Positions 51,930 to 58,020 of a DNA stretch of 58,020 nt are shown piece after piece (within the stretch, counting starts at the first letter, position 1; each line of letters opens with the position of its first letter). The notes under the pieces were generated by a model. That model had not been told where the DNA came from. It searched no databases and worked only from the letters and a program-made list of their open reading frames with translations. Source of the stretch: an uncultured Alphaproteobacteria bacterium (GTDB taxonomy: Bacteria; Pseudomonadota; Alphaproteobacteria; UBA7985; CAJQQZ01); NCBI GenBank assembly GCA_905480575.1, contig CAJQQZ010000057.1:1-58020 (forward strand), in the 5' to 3' direction. The position numbers and the translations under genes were made by a program.

Positions 51930-52159
51930 TGTTTTTCCATAAGTGTATTCTAAATTAAGTCAGTTCCGAAAACAGCTCCCAAAAATGGCATTTTTGGCAA
52001 AAAATCAGCCTTAGAGAGATTGTCGCCCTTAAGGCACAAACACTGAATGCACGACTCTCAATCTGAAAGCCTATTCACCAAACTGCATGGTCGAACATTC
52101 ATTTTGCGAAGAACAATCTGAACGGTTGATCGCATGGATTAGATCGCTAGATTGAAGCA

Positions 52160-53938
52160 ATGAACAATTTGCCCAGGGTCCCCATTCGCATTACCGTTCT
52201 GCTCACTCTTGCTATCAGTGGTTTGGTAGCCTTGGCTGTTGGTGCTGTTCTTTTAGTCAATGCCTATTCAAACTACCAAAACACGATGCAGCTTTTCGAG
52301 AGAACAGCCAAGCTCGTTGTTAACTCCGTTGAACAAGGTGTCCGTGCTCATCTAGAGCCAGCTAATGACGTACTGATCCATTTGCAACACCTAGCCCACG
52401 ACGGAAGTTTAGATCATCAATCCCAAAAAGAAGTCGAAGCCATGCTAAGAGGAGCCTTAGCCGCTCCAACCCAGATCTATGGCATCGACTTTTGGGACAT
52501 GAAACTCCAAAAAACAGAAGCTTTTCATAGCGACCATGAAGTTCTCATTGAACATACTGACGACAGCAAAAATTTTGAACTGAAAGCGCTTCTTAGTTCG
52601 CTCAAAGGTTTTGATCAGATTTACTGGGACAGCCCCTTTTACGAGGATGGAGAAACTTACTTAGTTGCCTACACTTTACTCCATCACGAAAGCCACCAAA
52701 TTGGAAGTTCAGCCACTGGTGTTTCCGTTACGGCTTTAACTGAACTAGTCACCGAACTTGGTGGTCAACATGGAATGACCGCCTTTTTAGCTTATGATGA
52801 GAATCATGTTCTGGCACACCCAGATTTAAACTTACCACAAGTGCGAGCAAGTGTGAGTGCCCACGATGCCTTGCTTCATGTAGACGAATTGACCACGCCT
52901 TTACTTAGCCAACTACTTTCAAGCCAGTCAGGGCGCGAGTTCGAAAAAGACGGGTTTGTTATCCGGCGATACAAAAGCGCAGATGGTGCCTATTTTCTTT
53001 TTTCAAAACAACTTCGCGGCTTCAGCCATCGGCCAATGACGATTGGTGTTTATTCTCGTGCTGACCAAATCAACGAACAATTGAAACGAATGCTCATTTC
53101 TTTGATTATGGGGGGACTTTTGTTCGTCACCTCAATCATTGCTGCCATCATTTTAGCCCGCAGCATGGCCACGCCAATCAAACAAGTTTCAGCGGCGGCA
53201 TCTCAGATTGGCAAGCTTGAACTGGACAATGTCACGCCTTTGCCCAGATCTAGAATCAAAGAATTGGATGATCAGGCCACTGCCTTTAATCGAATGCTCG
53301 AAGCGCTTTATTGGTTCCGCACTTATGTACCTGCGAGGCTCGTTCAAAGCCTAGTTTTTGGTGACGGTAAATCGCTTGCGGCGTCGCGTAAAGAAGACTT
53401 AACGGTCATGTTCACGGACATAATCGGTTTTACTACAATGTCAGAAGCAATGGCCCCAGAGGAAGTTGCTGCTCTCCTGAACAAGCACTTCGAAGCCATA
53501 AATCAGGGTATCGAAAAAACTGGTGGAACATTGGACAAATATATCGGCGATTCAGTCATGGCCTTCTGGGGAGCACCTGAGAAACAGAAAGACCACGCTG
53601 TCAGAGCCTGCCGTGCAGCTTTACTCATCGACAAAGAACTACAAAGCACCTCCGACTTGAGAATTAAAATTGGCATCCACTCTGGCCCTTTAATCGTCGG
53701 CAATATAGGTGCCAAAGCGCGAATGAACTACACCGTCATCGGAGACACCGTGAACGTTTGTTCGAGAATTGAATCACTGTGTGGCGAATTAGACGATGGG
53801 AAAGGTGGTTCAATGATTCTAATCAGTGATGCCACGAAAGAAGCCCTAGGCGATGATTTTATAACTGTTCGAGTAGGAGAGTTTTCGGTCAAAAACCGAG
53901 CTGAAACAGTTTCGGTTTGGCGACTAGTGTCCGGATAG
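52160..53938 (+). CDS. membrane adenylate cyclase with extracytoplasmic sensor and HAMP
   Basis: A 592-residue class III cyclase. A membrane helix (11-35), a periplasmic Cache-like domain (about 40-310), a second helix (311-335), a HAMP linker (ARSMATPIKQVSAAASQIGKL) and the catalytic domain follow. Metal ligands are D420 (MFTDIIGFTT) and D464 (YIGDSVMAF), the base-recognising lysine is K460, and the transition-state pair is N532/R536 (VNVCSRIE). The K/D specificity pair indicates ATP, hence cAMP. It senses an outside ligand and its gene is convergent with the WYL regulator gene, overlapping by 15 bp. Confidence 0.92.
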   Translation: MNNLPRVPIRITVLLTLAISGLVALAVGAVLLVNAYSNYQNTMQLFERTAKLVVNSVEQGVRAHLEPANDVLIHLQHLAHDGSLDHQSQKEVEAMLRGALAAPTQIYGIDFWDMKLQKTEAFHSDHEVLIEHTDDSKNFELKALLSSLKGFDQIYWDSPFYEDGETYLVAYTLLHHESHQIGSSATGVSVTALTELVTELGGQHGMTAFLAYDENHVLAHPDLNLPQVRASVSAHDALLHVDELTTPLLSQLLSSQSGREFEKDGFVIRRYKSADGAYFLFSKQLRGFSHRPMTIGVYSRADQINEQLKRMLISLIMGGLLFVTSIIAAIILARSMATPIKQVSAAASQIGKLELDNVTPLPRSRIKELDDQATAFNRMLEALYWFRTYVPARLVQSLVFGDGKSLAASRKEDLTVMFTDIIGFTTMSEAMAPEEVAALLNKHFEAINQGIEKTGGTLDKYIGDSVMAFWGAPEKQKDHAVRACRAALLIDKELQSTSDLRIKIGIHSGPLIVGNIGAKARMNYTVIGDTVNVCSRIESLCGELDDGKGGSMILISDATKEALGDDFITVRVGEFSVKNRAETVSVWRLVSG

Positions 53939-54619
53939 CTCTTGTTGCTGTCTTTCGAAATAGCGATTGAGATAGGGCACGCGATTAGGACGAAAGCTGC
54001 CACTTATGACCTCCAGAGAAACCATTCGGTCTAACCGGAATGACCGAAAATCTCCCCTCAGTTCACACCAAGCAATCAATAGATCTTTCTGTTCCAGATA
54101 GACGATCCCCAACGGCCAAAGACGCCGTCTGGTTTCATCTCCATCCGCATCGCGGTAAACGATATCGATCTTTCGTTCTTCATGTGCCGCCCGGCGAAGC
54201 TCACCGATTTCAATCTCGATCTTCTCTCGATAGCTAAAAGAATGAGAATGAGAAACTCCGTGATCGACCCGAACTTGCAAAATCTGCGGCAGCACCGCTC
54301 TGATTTTGGATATGGCATTCTCAGAAGCCAAAGTGAGTGTATCGTCCCCCAATGTCATCACCCGTCTCAAACCCAATGAAATGGCCTCCACTTCATCGGC
54401 TGTAAACATAAGAGGTGGCAACAAGCCATCGTCCAACAAGATGTAGCCAACCCCTGCCTCACCCTCGATTGATACCCTCAATCCTCGCAAGGCCTCAATG
54501 TCACGGTAAACGGTTCTAAGGGAGACCTCTAACTCTTCCGCAATCCGCTGCGCTTTGACCGGTTTCGGCAATCGGCGTAGCAATTGTAAAACTTCGAGGA
54601 GCCGGTCGGCCTTCTTCAC
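53924..54619 (-). CDS. WYL-domain transcriptional regulator
   Basis: A 231-residue YafY-type protein: the N-terminal HTH (RLLEVLQLLRRLPKPVKAQR, then LEVSLRTVYRDIEAL) and a WYL ligand-binding core (IVYRDADGDETRRRLWPLG, then LLIAWCELRGDFRSFRLDRM). WYL proteins bind small ligands or nucleic acid and repress nearby genes. The ATG overlaps the M20 gene stop (ATGA), so regulator and amidohydrolase are one coupled unit; the regulator probably controls it. Confidence 0.9.
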   Translation of the reverse strand: MKKADRLLEVLQLLRRLPKPVKAQRIAEELEVSLRTVYRDIEALRGLRVSIEGEAGVGYILLDDGLLPPLMFTADEVEAISLGLRRVMTLGDDTLTLASENAISKIRAVLPQILQVRVDHGVSHSHSFSYREKIEIEIGELRRAAHEERKIDIVYRDADGDETRRRLWPLGIVYLEQKDLLIAWCELRGDFRSFRLDRMVSLEVISGSFRPNRVPYLNRYFERQQQELSGH

Positions 54620-55782
54620 TTGAGCTCGCTTTCCACAAGCGAAACCCAGAAGTCGGCCCCAACGGTCAGCAGCTCATCGTTAAAATCAAACTGAGGACTG
54701 TGCAGGCCAATTGTTTGTTCGCCTGGTTTGTCATTCCCAAGGAAAAAGAAGCAGCCAGGTTTGTGCCTCAGCATATGGCCAAAATCCTCTGAGCCCATGA
54801 CGATGCCGCCTTCGCGATTAACCCGAGCTTCGCCGACAATGCCTTCTGCGATGTCTGCGGCTCTTTCCGTCTCTTCCGCTGTGTTTACAGTGGCGACAAA
54901 TTCGTGGCTGTATGAGAATGTGTAAGTGGCACCCTGCGTCGCGCATACACCGGCTACACGGGCGTTCATAGCTTCTTTTATCTGATCTTGGATCGCTTGG
55001 TCGAAAGCTCGGACATCACCTCGAATAGTCACCTGACTAGGCAGGATGTTACGCGATCCATCAGTGATGAACTCTGTCACCGACACGACCGCTTTCTCGA
55101 TTGGATTGACTGTACGAGAGACAATGGATTGTAGTGACAAAACCAACTCTGAGCCAAGGACAATAGGATCAATGCCCATATGCGGCATAGCCGCGTGGGT
55201 GCCTTTACCCTCTATGACAATCTCAAAATTATCTTCACAAGCCATCATCGGGCCTGTGCGTGTCGCGAAATTCCCTTGCGGGATCGAAGGCATATTGTGC
55301 ATACCGTAAACAGCGTCCGTTGGAAAGCGCTCGAACAATCCATCATCCATCATAGCAAGCGCGCCACGCCCGTGCTCCTCTGCTGGCTGAAAGAAAAAAT
55401 AGACAGTGCCATCAAAGTCGCTGGACTGAGCCAAATAAGCCGCGGCACCAAGGAGAGTGGCGGTATGGCCATCATGTCCGCACGCATGCATTTTACCCGA
55501 TGTTTGAGAACGATGGGGCAGATTGGTGGCTTCTTCGATTGGCAAGGCGTCCATATCGGCGCGCAGAGCCAATGATTTGTTGGACGCTCCCTTCCGCAAA
55601 ACACCAACAACGCCCGTGCCTCCAACACCAGCATGAACCTCGACGCCAAATCCCGTTAACAACTCGGCAACCTTGGCCGACGTCCTGTGTTCCTCAAATC
55701 CGAGTTCTGGATGGCGATGAAAATCATGTCGCCAAGATTGCATGTCGTTGAATAGATCCGAGGTTTTATATTGAGGTGTCAT
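54616..55782 (-). CDS. M20-family amidohydrolase
   Basis: A 388-residue zinc amidohydrolase (hippurate hydrolase/N-acyl-amino acid amidohydrolase type). Metal-binding HACGHDGHTATLLGAA, FFFQPAEEHGRGALAM and the dimerisation domain starting near EGKGTHAAMPHMGIDP are clear, with MGSEDFGHM near the end. It would remove an acyl group from an N-acyl amino acid or similar amide. Coupled to the downstream WYL regulator. Confidence 0.92.
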   Translation of the reverse strand: MTPQYKTSDLFNDMQSWRHDFHRHPELGFEEHRTSAKVAELLTGFGVEVHAGVGGTGVVGVLRKGASNKSLALRADMDALPIEEATNLPHRSQTSGKMHACGHDGHTATLLGAAAYLAQSSDFDGTVYFFFQPAEEHGRGALAMMDDGLFERFPTDAVYGMHNMPSIPQGNFATRTGPMMACEDNFEIVIEGKGTHAAMPHMGIDPIVLGSELVLSLQSIVSRTVNPIEKAVVSVTEFITDGSRNILPSQVTIRGDVRAFDQAIQDQIKEAMNARVAGVCATQGATYTFSYSHEFVATVNTAEETERAADIAEGIVGEARVNREGGIVMGSEDFGHMLRHKPGCFFFLGNDKPGEQTIGLHSPQFDFNDELLTVGADFWVSLVESELK

Positions 55783-55894
55783 AGTTTGATTTCGCTTGTT
55801 TATCCGTTCCTAAAACCAGCTAAGCTTTATCGCGGCGAAAAGCAACTGAAGCGAATAAACCTGAAAGTATTTCGACTCGGACGCGACTCGAGCA

Positions 55895-55923
55895 TTGACA
55901 ACTTAAGGGAAAGCAATCATAGA
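55895..55923 (+). promoter_or_regulatory. candidate sigma-70 promoter of the passenger-like gene
   Basis: A perfect -35 TTGACA (55895-55900) is followed after 17 bp by CATAGA, a weak -10. Transcription would begin about 60 bp before the ATG at 55987. The match is only good at -35. Confidence 0.35.
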
Positions 55924-55986
55924 TAGTTTAATTTTATTTTAGCCCGTTTTTTTGGGCAATTTTATCGACTTTATTTGAGTTGTATT

Positions 55987-57885
55987 ATGATTTTAAGCGC
56001 TGACGCTCGAGGTATTTCCCCTCGTCCCCATTTCTCTCCCCTGTTTCAAAAGACCAACCGTGTTGCCGCTTTGTTAGGCAGCGTAGCCCTTTTCGGCTTC
56101 CTCGCCTCGCAGAATGCTGAGGCAACAGGGACGTGTGATCCCGCTTTTCCTGCTCCAGGTGATACTGTGACGTGCAGTGGTGATTTTCACTCAACCATTT
56201 ATTTGTGGGGCGACAACATTGACGTTATCTTCAGTGAGGGCAGCACGATTGAGCCACTGGGTACTTATGGCGAGCCGGGCGTTGTCCTAAATGGAGACAT
56301 TAACAGTGTTACAAACAATGCAAATATTCAAACACAGGGATCCTACTCTGAAGGCTTCCTCGTCATAAGCAATGGCGGCACAACTGCTCTCAACAATGGC
56401 GACATTTCAACAAATGGAATGTACTCTCACGGTTTTGGCCTTTACTCAGGATCGTACGATGAAGACTCCACACTCATTAACAACGGCACCATCCACACCC
56501 AGGGTGACATGTCAAATGGATTGTATTTCTTAGGGTACGGGTACGAGTACGGCGACGCCAACGGTAGCGCTGTTAACACAGGGAAAATCACAGTTGAAGG
56601 AGATGAATCAAGTGCGATAGAATCCTCCAACTTCCATTTAATGAACAACAGTGGTGATCTTTTCGTTAAAGGAAATGATTCCTTTGGTATCAACCATGAG
56701 TATCTCTACCATGGCATGTCGGAAACTGAATCTTCCACTGTTAACAATAGTGGAGCGATAAATGTTGGAGGAGCAAGAAGCTACGGAATTCGAGCAACCA
56801 CCAACAGCAATTTGGAAATATCAAATTCTGGAGATATATTTCTCAACAATCTTTCTGCTGGAATATTTGCCATAGCGGATTCAACCTATTCGCCCTACTC
56901 CACTGGTGCAGCAGTAACCTTAAACAATTCAGGTGACATTGTCGGGAACTCCGAGTTCTCACTTGGCATTATCGTTGTCGGAACCACTGGGGTTAGTGCT
57001 GTCAATAGCGGCGACATTACCACGACTCATGACGCTATCGGGTTAGGAACAATTGATGGGAATGTATCACTCGAAAACAGCGGAAATATAACGGCTGGTT
57101 CAGACGGTATAGATGTAAGGGCCGGCGGTACGGGCCAGGTCGTGCTCACAAACAGCGGTGACCTGACCGTCCACGATATTGATGACGAAGTATTCGGTAT
57201 AAAGAGTTTGTCAGAAGAAGAATCCATCAGTTTGACAAACAGCGGAGACATTGTTTCCACGGGACTTACGGGCATTGCCATTGCCGCCATTGCCGAACAG
57301 GATGTGTTTATCGAAAATAGCAGTTCATTAACGACAAATGGAACTGAAAGCACTTTCATAAACACTCCCGACAACGGATATATGTACGTCGACACCAGCG
57401 GCATTGTAGCTCGTTCTTTCACAGGGTCTGTCGATGTCGTTAATGACGGGACCATTACAACAAATGGTGATTACGGATATGGCATTAGAGCTTGGTCAGA
57501 AACATCTACTAGCTTTAACAACACAGGATCCATAGCAGCTACCGGAATGTACTCAATGGGCGCGTCTATTTTCAGCGAAGGAACCGTAGATGTGATTTCC
57601 GAGGGCGGAGAAACTTCTGGGGATTTTCGTGGGCTCTTCGCTAAGAGTAACTGGGGTACAACCGTGACAACTAGCAGCGATTTGGTTGCTAACGAGAGTG
57701 AAGGAGTCGGTCTGGGGGCTAGATCGGAATTCGGCGACACCACGATCAACATAACAAATGGCACAATTACCGGAGAAACAGGCGTAAGCGCGACGTCTGG
57801 CAACAAGCGTACAACAACAATCCTTAATTCAGGTACAATCATTGGTACCGGCGGCACGGCGATTAACACTACCTATGCCCTGAGT
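55987..57885 (+). pseudogene. autotransporter-like passenger protein, truncated by an IS insertion
   Basis: The frame starts with a long signal region (about residues 1-46, hydrophobic core RVAALLGSVALFGFLASQ) ending in NAEA, then TGTCDPAFPAPGDTVTCSG, a form common in autotransporter adhesins. The rest is a series of about 20-residue repeats with the core NSGDI (VNNSGAI, ISNSGDIF, LNNSGDIV, LTNSGDL), which should make a right-handed beta-helix. The frame runs into a sequence typical of IS481-type ends and stops soon after, without any beta-barrel translocator domain. The gene is therefore probably inactivated; its 3' part should lie beyond the element. Confidence 0.78.
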
Positions 57886-58020
57886 TGTAGAAGTTCAGAC
57901 CTGATCTGACAGTTTCCGGATTTTGATGCGGTGTCTGTCGGATCAAATTCAGTTTATGAACTTGGCCTTCCAGATTTCTTTGCCCTCTATCATTGTCTCA
58001 AATGGCGTTCTTCCGCAACA
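57886..58020 (-). mobile_element. IS481-family-like insertion sequence, end only
   Basis: From 57886 the sequence no longer resembles the passenger gene. TGTAGAAGTTCAGACCTGAT begins a terminal-repeat-like end, and inside lies the minus-strand C-terminal end of a transposase. The element continues past the window edge, so the second terminal repeat and target duplication cannot be seen. Family placement is by the look of the end and of the transposase tail. Confidence 0.7.
57949..58020 (-). CDS. transposase C-terminal fragment (partial)
   Basis: The last 23 residues of a minus-strand frame are visible, ending GRTPFETMIEGKEIWKAKF and then Ile-Asn before the stop. The TPFETM(x)EGK motif is seen at the C-terminus of IS481/IS3-like transposases. 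The start lies outside the window. Confidence 0.65.
   Translation of the reverse strand, partial: CCGRTPFETMIEGKEIWKAKFIN

Noticed and set aside
55931-55957. GCCC-GTTTTTTT-GGGC before the passenger gene as a terminator
   Set aside because: Only four base pairs with a long loop made mostly of T; too weak.
57027-57869. Two minus-strand frames of 142 and 132 codons in the passenger gene
   Set aside because: Antisense shadows of the repeat region with unusual Pro/Ser/Val composition; no start signals.

Overview
The window looks like chromosomal DNA of a heterotrophic alphaproteobacterium, probably aquatic or marine. G+C is about half by eye and genes are densely packed. The pointers are a Gram-negative envelope gene set (KdsB-like cytidylyltransferase, LpxL-like acyltransferase, an autotransporter-like passenger), a form II cox (molybdenum hydroxylase) cluster, many CoA-thioester enzymes, and a tRNA-Cys 3' end of alphaproteobacterial type. 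The genus cannot be fixed from the sequence alone.

Left edge (1-1444): the end of an integrated element. A tyrosine recombinase reads toward a 3' half of tRNA-Cys, which is best read as an attachment-site remnant; the rest of the element lies left of the window. 1464-5068 is ordinary chromosome: two convergent GNAT acetyltransferases, a YjbR-type protein, an enolase-superfamily enzyme resembling cis-3-hydroxyproline dehydratase, and an MDR oxidoreductase.

5061-13021 (minus strand): a complete form II cox cluster in the order coxG, coxS, coxL, coxM, coxD, coxE, xdhC-like, mobA-like. CoxL has the AYRGAGR loop of form II. Two RNA structures stand out. A 10-bp hairpin encloses the coxS ribosome-binding site, and an intrinsic-terminator-like hairpin separates the structural genes (SLM) from the maturation genes (DE, xdhC).

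13046-18627: a compact lipid-type locus. ACP, ketosynthase, cytochrome P450 and an LpxL-like acyltransferase are collinear, with a PlsC-type acyltransferase divergent on one side and a Gfo/Idh/MocA dehydrogenase convergent on the other. This is the best candidate here for an undescribed biosynthetic system, probably making an oxidised acyl chain that is transferred to an envelope lipid.

18841-33097: MocR regulator, phosphotransacetylase-like enzyme, panC, a radical SAM protein with C-terminal cysteines, LysR/aldehyde dehydrogenase/M19-like protein, glutathionyl-hydroquinone reductase, a YceI-cytochrome b561-YceI group, and a CoA-transferase group whose beta subunit lacks the usual catalytic glutamate.

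33116-50092: S41 peptidase, MFS and KdsB-like genes in an overlapping operon; DUF899; MaoC; two acyl-CoA synthetases; two acyl-CoA dehydrogenases; an SDR-DoxX fusion; a DUF2269 protein; an FAD monooxygenase; a quinone oxidoreductase; a second MFS; and a PanE-like reductase. Much of this suggests catabolism of branched, aromatic or steroid-like acids through CoA esters.

50449-58020: a methionine-rich RTX protein with its own terminator, a membrane adenylate cyclase, a WYL regulator coupled to an M20 amidohydrolase, and an autotransporter-like passenger gene cut by an IS481-type element that runs off the right edge.

Three genes carry single lesions: the first yceI (start cut off by one missing A), the FAD monooxygenase (in-frame amber) and DUF2269 (one missing T). 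Two of the three are in mononucleotide runs, so sequencing error must be excluded before calling them pseudogenes.
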